A DNA stretch of 37,153 nucleotides from Hyphomicrobiaceae bacterium (GTDB taxonomy: Bacteria > Pseudomonadota > Alphaproteobacteria > Rhizobiales > Hyphomicrobiaceae): positions 1-37,153 of the forward strand of contig JANYHG010000030.1 in NCBI GenBank assembly GCA_025359165.1, written 5' to 3'. Shown here in pieces: positions 7,705 through 14,804 of the stretch. The notes under the pieces are model-generated. The model did not search any database. It saw nothing but the letters and a program-made list of their open reading frames with translations, and was not told the DNA's origin. Each line of letters starts with the position of its first letter. Position 1 is the stretch's first letter. The position numbers were made by a program, and so were the translations under genes.

Positions 7705-8826
7705 TCAGCGCTGCTGCACCGTCTCGTGCCCGCCGACGCGACAGGCGCGAAGGATCTCCGGCTTGAATGCCAGTCCGTGTCCGGGTGCCTCCGAGGGCGT
7801 AACGAGGCCCTGCTTTGGAACAACAGGCGTCACCCAGATATCGTCGTTCCAATCCATGTATTCGAGATAGCTGGCGTTGGAGATCGATGCCGTCACGTGC
7901 ACGCACAGTTCGTGGAAGCAATGCGGCGCAATCTTCAAACCAAACGTGTCCGCCACGGCCGCAACCTTGCGCATCTCCGTCAATCCACCGCGCATCGGAT
8001 CCGGCTGCAGGATCGGTGTGGCGGGCACGCGAAAAAACGGTCGCATGTCAAACCGCGTGAAGTGAGATTCACCGCCGACGACGCGGGTTTTGAGGGCTGC
8101 CGCAATTCGCGCGTAGGCGTCGAAGTCTTCGCAGACGACCGGCTCTTCCAGCCAGTAGATGTCGCACGCGTCGAGATGATGGCCGGCCTGGATCGCCGTT
8201 CCCGCGTCCCACCCCATGTTGACGTCGACCATGATCTCGATGTCGGGTCCGAGCGCATCCCGCATCGCGTGAACATTCTTCACATCCTCACGCCACGGAC
8301 GAATATGCGCCACCTGCATCTTGATGGCACCGAGGCCTTGAGCCGTGAAATGCCGGGCGCGCTCGATCATGCCATCGCGCCCAAGGCCGCGCCAACAACC
8401 GGAGCCGTAAGCAGGCACGGAGGAGTGCGCCGCACCCCACAGCCGGAACAACGGCAATCCCGCCCGCTTCCCGACGATGTCCCACAACGCGATATCGAGG
8501 GCTGAAATGGCAAAAAGCGCGATGCCGGCGCGACCGAGCCAGTACGTCGATGCCCACAGCGATTGCCAGATCGCCTCCACCTCCGTCGCGTCGCGACCCA
8601 ATACTTTCGGCGCGATCAGTTCCTTGATGCAGGCATCGAGCGTTTCGAGACCGCCGGTCAGGGGTTGTAGATAGCCCATTCCGGTGATGCCGCCGGAGGT
8701 GCCGACTTCGAGCACCAGGAATTCCCGCGCAATCGGTGGCATGATGCCGTTCGGTGGCGGCGGCCCTGCCCACGGCACGCGGAGAAGTGTCGTTTTCAAT
8801 GTCGTGATCGTGGTCTTTGACATCAT
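7705..8826 (-). CDS. Enolase-superfamily enzyme (mandelate racemase/muconate lactonizing type), first copy
   Basis: ATG at 8826 gives 373 residues and has GGGA about 9 nt upstream. The open frame extends to 8940, but that part has no family match. Active-site positions are canonical for the mandelate racemase group: K169-M-Q171, metal ligands D201 (VDVN), E227/E228 (WLEEP) and E253 (GGES), and the His-Asp dyad D276 (QPDPMRGG) with H302 (PHCF). Compared with the gene at 1886-2998 this copy keeps the dyad Asp, so the two are unlikely to be redundant. It is the promoter-proximal gene of the transporter cluster. The likely reaction is dehydration or racemisation of a carboxylate-containing substrate. 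Sequence does not identify which. Confidence 0.88.
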   Translation of the reverse strand: MMSKTTITTLKTTLLRVPWAGPPPPNGIMPPIAREFLVLEVGTSGGITGMGYLQPLTGGLETLDACIKELIAPKVLGRDATEVEAIWQSLWASTYWLGRAGIALFAISALDIALWDIVGKRAGLPLFRLWGAAHSSVPAYGSGCWRGLGRDGMIERARHFTAQGLGAIKMQVAHIRPWREDVKNVHAMRDALGPDIEIMVDVNMGWDAGTAIQAGHHLDACDIYWLEEPVVCEDFDAYARIAAALKTRVVGGESHFTRFDMRPFFRVPATPILQPDPMRGGLTEMRKVAAVADTFGLKIAPHCFHELCVHVTASISNASYLEYMDWNDDIWVTPVVPKQGLVTPSEAPGHGLAFKPEILRACRVGGHETVQQR

Positions 8827-9150
8827 CGAATTCCCATTGCGGCGCGCCTCGCTGCGGAAATCGTACGCATTATGAGGACACTGCGGCAAGAGGCCCGTCA
8901 CATGCAACCGGCCCCCAAGTCCAGTGCAGATCGCCGTCATGAATCGCCGACACCCGACGGCGGAAAGTCACCGACGGCATGTTCTTCCGTCTCATCTGCC
9001 GCGTCGAGGCGATGAGCGACGCGCAACGATCTCGAACGTTAGGTTGGCGGGCCAGCCGGAATAAATCTGCGAACCCGTATGTGATTGTAATTGTAGTGTA
9101 ATTTTGAGAACCAAGGTGCATCGCAAGGGAAATAGTCGACAGCGGAAGGA

Positions 9151-9173
9151 GCGGCACCGACTTACGGTGCCGC
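9151..9173. repeat. Perfect 9-bp hairpin, 5-nt loop
   Basis: GCGGCACCG and CGGTGCCGC are separated by ACTTA. There is no T-run on either side, so an operator or remnant structure is as likely as a terminator. Confidence 0.5.
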
Positions 9174-9208
9174 TGCGGAGCCGAGCAGCATGCAATGCGA
9201 TATCGCGA

Positions 9209-9216
9209 TCCTGTTT
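9209..9216. repeat. IS66 target-site duplication, left copy
   Basis: TCCTGTTT directly precedes the left inverted repeat and is repeated exactly at 10940-10947. Confidence 0.93.
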
Positions 9217-10939
9217 GTAACAGGGGCAAAACGCCGGGCGATCTGCATCGCCGGTTCGCCATTCACGCGGTCTGTACTTGGCAAGATCAGGGCGGCTGGA
9301 TGAGTGCGGGCAGCGGCGGCACGCTGGCAGCGCCCGGCACGCTGAGGCGGCAACCCAGATAATCCCAGAAGCGGACCCGCTGCTTGGCGCAGGTCTTCAT
9401 CAGTCCGAGGAAGGCGTCGCGGCAGTCGCGGCCCAGGTCCGAGCGAGTGCCGGCGGAGACCTTGCGGCGGGTGACGTGACTGCGAATGTCGCTCTCCGAG
9501 CCGTTGGTGTGCAGCGGAGTGTCTGGCCGCTCCAGCACCATCAGCAGATCGGCTTTCTTGCCGTGCAGCCGCTTTAGCAGCCGATCGAGCGTGACGAAGC
9601 AGGTCCTGGTCGTGAAGATCGCTTCGAAGCGGGTGGCCAGCTCGGCCTTGGCTTCGGGCATCGGCGCGCGAGCGTAGGCTTTCAGATCGGCGTAGAGCGT
9701 CCAGATGCGATCCCGGATCGCCTCCTTGGCTGTGCGCCGGTCCTGGGTGAACGCGTCCAACTTGTGCACGAGGCGCTCTGCATGCACCCAGCAGGCGGCG
9801 TGGTGGCCGATGTCGAACTGGCCGGCGCCGTCGGAAACGATGACGGTGTCGTCGATCAAGCCTTGTGCGCAGATCGAGCCCCACAGCGCGGCCTCGGTGG
9901 CGACACGGACGGGATCGGGGTGCACCTCCAGCGCGGTGATGCCGAGCGCCGTCAGATGCACCGTCCACGCTTCACGGCCGGCAAAGCTCGTGGTGGGGTG
10001 GCCGCAGAGCAAGGCGATCACCTTGGCCGACAGGTTGTGCTCGCCCATGTAGGAGATCGCCGCATCGTTGATCAGATGCGTCGTGTCGCCGGCGTTGAGC
10101 AGTTCGAGGAAGTTGAGCCGGCTTTTCGAGCCGGTGGTGATGAAGGCGGCGAACCGGTCGTTGCCGATGTGCGTGCACACGCCGTTCTTGGCCTTGTGGC
10201 GCGCTCCGGTGTCGTCGACCGTGATCCACGGGGCTGCGCCGAGCCCGGTGCGCAGCACGTCACGAGCTTCGCCCAGAAACGCGTCCTGGCTCTTGATCAG
10301 CAATCGAACGAGCTGACGTTTGGAGATGATGATGCCGAGGTCCTGCAGCAGGGCGAGCAGCCGCGGCATGGTGGTCTGGCCCTGATGGTACTGGGCGAGC
10401 ACGAAGCGCTTCAGCTCGGGTCCGAAGTGGGTGGTGATCCCGGTCGGCAGCGGCGCCACAATGGTCCGGCCGTCCGGTGTCTGCCAGCGCTCGCGCCGGT
10501 AGAGCACGGTCAGCGGTCGCACGATCATGTCCTGGACCAGGAACTCCTCGTAGCCCTTGAACCGCGCGCCGTCGGGCGGGTTCGCGACCTTGATCTCCCG
10601 CTCCTCGTCGATCGTGACCTTCGTGCGCTTGGAGCCGCGCCGGCCGATCTGGCGCTGGCCCTTGGCCGCCGGATCGGTTGCCTTCTCCATGCCGCTCGGC
10701 TTGATCTTGGGACGGCCCTTCAGCCCCTTGAGCCGGGCGATCTCCTCGCGCAGCTCCGCGTTCTCTGCCTTGAGCCGGGCATTATCCTCCAAGGCCTGCA
10801 CCACCAACGACTTCAGCTCTTCGAGGCCAAGCCCATCGACGGTGCGAGGTGAATCGGCCATGCTGTTACGGAGTCACAAAATACCCCCGCTTGGGAATCG
10901 CAGGCCGGCAACACCTGCCCGGACTTTTGCCCCTGTTAC
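9217..10939 (-). mobile_element. IS66-family insertion sequence, complete, single-ORF type
   Basis: The 1723-bp element is bounded by terminal inverted repeats beginning GTAACAGGGGCAAAA, with 21 of 23 positions matching (9217-9239 and 10917-10939). An exact 8-bp target duplication TCCTGTTT lies at 9209-9216 and 10940-10947. The GTAA tip and the 8-bp duplication are typical of IS66. Only the tnpC-type transposase is present, with no tnpA or tnpB, as in the ISBst12 subgroup. The intact frame and exact duplication suggest a fairly recent insertion. Confidence 0.95.
9287..10861 (-). CDS. IS66-family transposase (TnpC type)
   Basis: The 524-residue protein has the IS66 layout. An N-terminal leucine-rich coiled coil (about residues 12-47, ALEDNARLKAENAELREEI) is followed by a Lys/Arg-rich segment and a DDE catalytic domain. 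Candidate catalytic residues are the Asp in WITVDDTGARH, the Asp in VSDGAGQFDIGHH, and the Glu in TNGSESDIRSH. CWVHAERLVHKL matches the conserved CwaHarR-like region. The length is normal for the family and no frameshift is seen, so it is probably active. The gene lies inside precisely defined element ends. Confidence 0.95.
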   Translation of the reverse strand: MADSPRTVDGLGLEELKSLVVQALEDNARLKAENAELREEIARLKGLKGRPKIKPSGMEKATDPAAKGQRQIGRRGSKRTKVTIDEEREIKVANPPDGARFKGYEEFLVQDMIVRPLTVLYRRERWQTPDGRTIVAPLPTGITTHFGPELKRFVLAQYHQGQTTMPRLLALLQDLGIIISKRQLVRLLIKSQDAFLGEARDVLRTGLGAAPWITVDDTGARHKAKNGVCTHIGNDRFAAFITTGSKSRLNFLELLNAGDTTHLINDAAISYMGEHNLSAKVIALLCGHPTTSFAGREAWTVHLTALGITALEVHPDPVRVATEAALWGSICAQGLIDDTVIVSDGAGQFDIGHHAACWVHAERLVHKLDAFTQDRRTAKEAIRDRIWTLYADLKAYARAPMPEAKAELATRFEAIFTTRTCFVTLDRLLKRLHGKKADLLMVLERPDTPLHTNGSESDIRSHVTRRKVSAGTRSDLGRDCRDAFLGLMKTCAKQRVRFWDYLGCRLSVPGAASVPPLPALIQPP

Positions 10940-10947
10940 TCCTGTTT
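10940..10947. repeat. IS66 target-site duplication, right copy
   Basis: TCCTGTTT follows the right inverted repeat and matches 9209-9216 exactly. Confidence 0.93.
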
Positions 10948-10986
10948 GAGGTAAGTTCTTGATAGCAATTCGAAATGATGCGGCGA

Positions 10987-11394
10987 CTACGGGGTGGGAG
11001 TTCCAGCAGGCGGTGCGAGGGCACGTCGCACCGTGGTAACGAAGTGCTCGGCCGCGGTGATAACCTGCCCCGCATCCGCAGCCGTTACAACGGCGGCAGC
11101 ACCCGTTTCATAATCAGCGACTTCCTTGAAGTGGTAGGAGGCGCTCAAGGTGGCCGCAAATCCTGGCGCGAACGTCGGCTCGGCCATGGCAAGCCTGTGG
11201 AATTCTCTGTCGACGCCTTTATGCGTCTTAGCAACTTTGTCGGTACGCTCGAATATCAACGCCTGCGCAGCATGAAATTGAGCATAATAGGCAAGGCGGG
11301 CCGCCTGCCGGGGAATGTTGACTGCCAAGATTTGCTTGGCATCCCGGATGGCCTCGTCGGCGCTGTCGAGGTAGGCGGAGGTCTGCGGCTTCAT
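10987..11394 (-). CDS. HEPN-domain protein, partner of the MNT nucleotidyltransferase
   Basis: The 135-residue all-helical protein has the HEPN core: a first helix SADEAIRDAKQIL (11-23), then RLAYYAQFHAAQALIFER (33-50), KTHKGVDREF (57-66) and the late ADYETGAAAV segment. The R-x4-6-H RNase motif of toxic HEPN proteins is not evident. It starts inside the MNT stop codon (ATGA, 11391-11394), so the two are translationally coupled. Such pairs act as type VII-like toxin-antitoxin modules, in which the MNT protein modifies the HEPN protein. Toxicity cannot be inferred from this sequence. The gene lies 39 bp from the IS66 target duplication. Confidence 0.82.
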   Translation of the reverse strand: MKPQTSAYLDSADEAIRDAKQILAVNIPRQAARLAYYAQFHAAQALIFERTDKVAKTHKGVDREFHRLAMAEPTFAPGFAATLSASYHFKEVADYETGAAAVVTAADAGQVITAAEHFVTTVRRALAPPAGTPTP

Positions 11395-11708
11395 AGTTCG
11401 AGCCCATCCTTGCGTATCTCGTACATCAGAGGCGAAGACGGATCGCGCCAGCTTCCGGCGGGAAAAGGCATGGCATGAATGTCGGCATCCGTATGATCGC
11501 GCATGGCGAGCTCGATATCGGTGATGCGGCGCACTTCCTGCCAGCGGCTCGCGAGGTCTTTAAGAAACACGGCGACGTCATAGTCGCTGTCTGAGCGCGC
11601 GTCCCCCCGCGCGCGCGACCCATATAGTACGACGCGCTCGATGCGGTCGCCGTAAACCTCGGTGAGGGCCGCTCGGAAGCGAGTCAAGATGGGATCGGTA
11701 AAAGCCAT
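11391..11708 (-). CDS. MNT-type minimal nucleotidyltransferase (putative antitoxin)
   Basis: The 105-residue protein carries the polymerase-beta-type nucleotidyltransferase signature GSRARGDARSDSDYDVAV (30-47). The Gly-Ser pair is intact, and D42 and D44 are the metal-binding acidic residues. Known MNT antitoxins transfer AMP to the HEPN partner. The gene is first in a two-gene unit and overlaps the HEPN gene by 4 bp. The start ATG at 11708 has no strong ribosome-binding site. The neighbouring resolvase ends 72 bp upstream in the same orientation. Confidence 0.88.
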   Translation of the reverse strand: MAFTDPILTRFRAALTEVYGDRIERVVLYGSRARGDARSDSDYDVAVFLKDLASRWQEVRRITDIELAMRDHTDADIHAMPFPAGSWRDPSSPLMYEIRKDGLEL

Positions 11709-11780
11709 GCACCAAGTCTAGCAGATTGATATGAAAGTAACAAAAGGCTTGTGAGCACCGCTTGTGATGGTCGCCAGCGG

Positions 11781-12326
11781 CTATCTGAGGCGGGCAATGG
11801 TGGCGTGGTGCACGGCCATGTCGGCTGCGACGGTGCGGCAGCTTTCGCCACGGGCGAGGCGGGTGCGGGCGGTTTGCTGCTGATGTTGGGTCAATTTTGG
11901 CCGTCGGCCCATGCGTACACCACGTCGGCGCGCGGCTGAACGGCCTTCGGCAGCGCGCTTGTGGATGCGTTCGCGCTCTTCCTCAGCGAGCGCAGACAGA
12001 AAGGCGAGGAAGCCCTGTCCCATGCGCGTACTCAAATCCAGGTGTGGCTTGTCCAGAACCTTGATGGTCGCGCCACGGTCACCAACGCGCTGCATGATGG
12101 CAATGCCGTCCATCATCGAGCGGGTGGCCCGGTCCCATTCAGCCAGCACGAGCACATCGCCATTGCCAAGGGCCTGGATGGCCTTTTCAAGTTCCGGGCG
12201 GTTACGTACATCGCGGCCGGAGGCCTTCTCTGCAAAGATGGCTACGCAACCGGCGGCTAGAAGGGCGCCGAGCTGGCGGTCAAGATTCTGATGGATAGTC
12301 GAGACGCGGGCGTAGCCGATGAGCAT
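11781..12326 (-). CDS. Serine resolvase/invertase family site-specific recombinase
   Basis: The 181-residue protein has the resolvase catalytic domain with nucleophile S9 in IGYARVSTIHQNLDRQ. VLAEWDRATRSMMDG and GQGFLAFLSALAEEERERI follow, the latter forming the long E helix. A C-terminal helix-turn-helix ends with VAADMAVHHATIARL. The length matches Tn3-type resolvases and Hin-like invertases. No Tn3-type transposase is present in the window, so the gene is either a remnant or a stand-alone multimer or cassette resolver. A hairpin sits directly before the start codon (12329-12352) and candidate recombination-site repeats lie at 12365-12420. Confidence 0.9.
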   Translation of the reverse strand: MLIGYARVSTIHQNLDRQLGALLAAGCVAIFAEKASGRDVRNRPELEKAIQALGNGDVLVLAEWDRATRSMMDGIAIMQRVGDRGATIKVLDKPHLDLSTRMGQGFLAFLSALAEEERERIHKRAAEGRSAARRRGVRMGRRPKLTQHQQQTARTRLARGESCRTVAADMAVHHATIARLR

Positions 12327-12328
12327 GT

Positions 12329-12352
12329 GCCGAGCCTACCCGAAGGCTCGGC
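12329..12352. promoter_or_regulatory. Hairpin abutting the resolvase start codon
   Basis: GCCGAGCC (12329-12336) and GGCTCGGC (12345-12352) form a perfect 8-bp stem with an 8-nt loop, 2 nt from the resolvase ATG. On the minus strand the only purine-rich candidate ribosome-binding site (GGGTAGG) falls in the loop and stem. Folding could therefore limit translation. It could also act as a terminator for plus-strand transcription, where it is followed by CTTT. Confidence 0.5.
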
Positions 12353-12364
12353 CTTTCGCACCTG

Positions 12365-12420
12365 ATTTGCGCGACAGCCTATGCCGTTGATTTTGCTTGG
12401 TTCATCAGGGTGTCGCAAAT
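12365..12420. repeat. Inverted repeat, possible resolvase (res-like) site
   Basis: ATTTGCGCGACA (12365-12376) and TGTCGCAAAT (12411-12420) are inverted relative to each other across a 34-bp spacer. They match except for an inserted CG. TGTC/GACA ends resemble half-sites used by Tn3-type resolvases, and the pair lies just upstream of a serine resolvase. The function is inferred. Confidence 0.4.
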
Positions 12421-12499
12421 ATCCTGACTTTTGGGCCAGAAAACCACTCTATATCCAGCCCTTAACGATTTATTGAAATTACAAATCATATTATAAATA

Positions 12500-13399
12500 A
12501 TGGATTACGCCAAAAAAGCATTTCTGGATGGGCTGCGCGAGCTGCTATTTAATGAACTTCGGAGCGATGGTATCAAAATCAGTGGAAACCCGTTTCCAGC
12601 AAGAGAATCGCCGAACAATGGTATGTATTATAGTGCAAATAACTTAGTGATGGGGTTCACACTTCGTGAAGCTATGAAAGCGAACAACGCTTCTGCTGCG
12701 CCGTGCAAAGCCAACTCAATAAACGACCAGTTTCTCGATATAGATCGTATGCGTGTAGGCATACACGAAATTTCTCATGCTATTATCTATCAAAAATCAT
12801 TAGTGAAACCGCTGCAAGATGCCATGAAGCGTGTCTTTGATCCGCTACAAAAAGAACGCATACTATCTGTCGATCAAGAGAAAGCAGATACAATTATGCG
12901 AGAAAACATAAATGAAGCCATGGCTGATGCGATAGCCGCTCAATATATGCTTAGGCGATTTGGCACTGACCCGCGTATTTCAGCGTATGTTAAGGCGATG
13001 ATCTCAATTAGGGAAGCTCCCATACAAGACTTAACTCATCAGACCCAGGCTCTTGTGTCTAAAGTCTATGACCAATGGGACAGCAAAAAATCTATAGACC
13101 CGCGATATAAATTGACTGAGGCCGCTCGAGACGTTGTCAAAATGGTAGCCAAAGATGCTGATGCCCAAAAGCTAGGAAGGGACATCGCAAAGAGCGTTGT
13201 TTTTGCTCCGGGTTTTAGGCGCTGGATGAACGATGAAGACGAGCGTGCCAACAAGCCATTAGTGCACGGGCAAGAAATAATTCTCGATGCATACATCGGA
13301 AAATTCGGGAACACACCGCCGCCCGACGAGCGCCTTATGCGAAGAATGGAAGACAAGGAACACGCACTAAAATCTTTATGCAGCCCTACAAAGAAATGA
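12500..13399 (+). CDS. Putative zinc metallopeptidase (HEXXH...NEAxxD), family not recognised
   Basis: The 299-residue protein has no obvious named family, but it shows a metallopeptidase active site. H89-E-I-S-H93 (GIHEISHAIIYQ) is a zinc-binding HEXXH helix. N138-E139-A-M-A-D143 (INEAMADAIAAQY) lies 46 residues after H93 and resembles the third-ligand motif NEAxxD of thermolysin-like gluzincins. No signal peptide or membrane segment is seen, so it is probably cytoplasmic unless secreted by another route. The gene is AT-rich with rare-codon use unlike the chromosome, pointing to horizontal transfer. Upstream sequence is AT-rich with a TATTATAAAT-like stretch and no clear ribosome-binding site, so the start is less certain. 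The role is unknown; island location allows a defence or effector function. Confidence 0.7.
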   Translation: MDYAKKAFLDGLRELLFNELRSDGIKISGNPFPARESPNNGMYYSANNLVMGFTLREAMKANNASAAPCKANSINDQFLDIDRMRVGIHEISHAIIYQKSLVKPLQDAMKRVFDPLQKERILSVDQEKADTIMRENINEAMADAIAAQYMLRRFGTDPRISAYVKAMISIREAPIQDLTHQTQALVSKVYDQWDSKKSIDPRYKLTEAARDVVKMVAKDADAQKLGRDIAKSVVFAPGFRRWMNDEDERANKPLVHGQEIILDAYIGKFGNTPPPDERLMRRMEDKEHALKSLCSPTKK

Positions 13400-13535
13400 C
13401 CGTTGGCGCGGCATCGACAATGAAAATGTCCAGCCTCCATCGTCAGCAGGAAACACGTCGGGCGTGAAAAATTACCTATTACCGACAAATAGTTCACATC
13501 TGTCCGGTTTCGTGGGTGCGCTCAATCAAACAGGC

Positions 13536-14087
13536 TTACCTAGCGCTGACTACCCTAAATTGGGTTTTCCAATCTAGTCGTTGGCCATTTAAGAACCCCC
13601 AACCTCCAACAATAAATGTGTCTTCACCAATAACGCCTCCGCGAGGCCGGTATGTAATGCTACCGCTACTAGCAGTCACAGACCCACGATTTCCTTGCGC
13701 TATCACCCTCAGATTTGAAAGAGGAATTGTGCGATCTTTGTCAAGATAAGCGGGCGCAGAACATTCTGTTGTCGCACTTGAAACCACCATCGTTGCGGTC
13801 GCTCCGCCGGATTTCGTTGCGCCGGAGAAGGCCCTAGTATGGCAAACGGCTGCTACTGGTGGAAGTGGAACAACGGTGGAGGGTGCGGTTTTCGCTCCAA
13901 GTGACGTTGGAATATTGTTATATACGTTACACTGGATGGTCACTTTTCCGTCGCCATCTGTTTTTACAGTCGGGCTACAATAACCTTTTGTGTCTTGTGT
14001 CGTTTGCGCGAATGCGTTTGGGATTATCGCGTAAACTGTCAAAACAGCTACCGCCAGTCTTTTCGACTTAAAATAAATGCGCGACAT
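13536..14087 (-). CDS. Secreted protein with signal peptide and Ig-like C-terminus, function unknown
   Basis: The 183-residue product has a classical signal peptide: basic start, then a hydrophobic stretch ending NAFAQ with likely cleavage after A27. The mature part has four Cys residues, which could form disulfides (GYCSP, IQCNV, AVCHT, TECSA). A C-terminal SGSITYRPRGGVIGEDTFIV segment resembles the YxPxxGfxGxDxFxV pattern of bacterial Ig-like or cadherin-like repeats. The start ATG has GAGGTGG 4 nt upstream. It lies 42 bp after the GDK-repeat membrane protein in the same direction, so the two are probably cotranscribed. No family name can be given. Confidence 0.65.
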   Translation of the reverse strand: MSRIYFKSKRLAVAVLTVYAIIPNAFAQTTQDTKGYCSPTVKTDGDGKVTIQCNVYNNIPTSLGAKTAPSTVVPLPPVAAVCHTRAFSGATKSGGATATMVVSSATTECSAPAYLDKDRTIPLSNLRVIAQGNRGSVTASSGSITYRPRGGVIGEDTFIVGGWGFLNGQRLDWKTQFRVVSAR

Positions 14088-14129
14088 CCGCCACCTCGTT
14101 CAACGCTAATCACGCTGACTTCACACGAA

Positions 14130-14450
14130 TTATTTCTTCTCCTTGTAGAATGTATCTCGCCCGCTTGAGATTGCAGGACTATTATCTCCAGTAGTGCGTT
14201 GATCTATGGAAGTTTTATTCCCCTGAATCTTATCGCCGACGAATTTATCGCCTTGCACTTTATCTCCCGCCACCTTGTCGCCGGCAACTTTGTCGCCAAC
14301 AACGACATCGGCCTTTTGACCATTTGTTTGTGCAACATGCACAGGAGAAGGCGTTCGATTGTCAGAGTAAACTTGATAGCCGAATGCTGCGACGGCCACT
14401 ACGAGTCCGCCAATGGTCGCAATGTTAGCCCACGTCGGCAACTTAAACAT
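14130..14450 (-). CDS. Membrane-anchored protein with six GDK pentapeptide repeats
   Basis: The 106-residue product has one hydrophobic segment (about residues 9-27) followed by a hydrophilic domain. Residues 51-80 are six consecutive pentapeptides of the form x-G-D/N-K-x (VGDKV, AGDKV, AGDKV, QGDKF, VGDKI, QGNKT), then a TTGDNSPAISSG stretch. Similar GDK tracts are found near the ends of various bacterial membrane and conflict-related proteins and may form a small beta-helix. GGAGGG lies 8 nt before the ATG. The gene is promoter-proximal to the secreted protein at 13536-14087. No function is assigned. Confidence 0.7.
   Translation of the reverse strand: MFKLPTWANIATIGGLVVAVAAFGYQVYSDNRTPSPVHVAQTNGQKADVVVGDKVAGDKVAGDKVQGDKFVGDKIQGNKTSIDQRTTGDNSPAISSGRDTFYKEKK
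14211..14300 (-). repeat. Six 15-bp coding repeats (GDK pentads)
   Basis: The DNA repeats at a 15-bp period within the membrane protein gene and encodes six pentapeptides with an invariant Gly and Lys. The period in frame with the codons shows it is a protein repeat, not a CRISPR array. Confidence 0.8.
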
Positions 14451-14575
14451 GCCCTTACCCTCCGAAGGTCCTCTCTACGCGGAGCCATCCATACACGGTG
14501 GCGTGCGGTGATGCCAAATGCTTCGCGACGCGTGTAATCGCTCATGCAATCTAACGGCCGAATTATGACGGGGTG

Positions 14576-14713
14576 ATGAAGAACCGCAACGATGCAACAG
14601 GGGTGAGCGTGCCGTTCGACGACCTTCCCGATACGATCCCCGTCAACGCCAAGGAACTGGCGGCAATCGAAATGTTTCTTGGCGCGGTCATCGACGCACT
14701 GATTGCGGAATAG
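14576..14713 (+). CDS. Small ORF (45 aa) upstream of the serine recombinase
   Basis: ATG at 14576 to TAG at 14713 encodes a 45-residue acidic peptide beginning MKNRNDATGVSVPFDDLP and ending in an amphipathic helix (AKELAAIEMFLGAVIDALIAE, in two parts). GGGGTG directly precedes the ATG. It lies 91 bp before the large recombinase and runs in the same direction. It may be a small accessory or regulatory protein of the integrase. The call rests on position, codon composition and a plausible helix, so it is moderate. Confidence 0.5.
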   Translation: MKNRNDATGVSVPFDDLPDTIPVNAKELAAIEMFLGAVIDALIAE

Positions 14714-14804
14714 CACCCGCACGCATTCCGGCGATCGGCGTGCCAAGGGGGCGCTGGTGCGTTATAAGATGAGGAAGCGGCACGTGTCTTGAGAGGACAA
14801 GTCG

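Larger units (their letters stand above)
8827..9216. promoter_or_regulatory. Upstream region of the transporter/enolase cluster, interrupted distally by IS66
   Basis: This 390-bp stretch should hold the promoter of the minus-strand cluster. It contains an AT-rich segment at about 9070-9115 with repeated ATTACA-like words, unlike its GC-rich surroundings. It also contains a perfect 9-bp stem (GCGGCACCG at 9151-9159, CGGTGCCGC at 9165-9173). A short minus-strand frame crosses the region but has no recognisable coding character. The IS66 element enters at 9217. Confidence 0.45.

Noticed and set aside
8870-9262. 130-codon minus-strand frame upstream of the enolase gene
   Set aside because: It crosses the IS66 target duplication and element end, so it cannot predate the insertion as one gene, and it has no family features.
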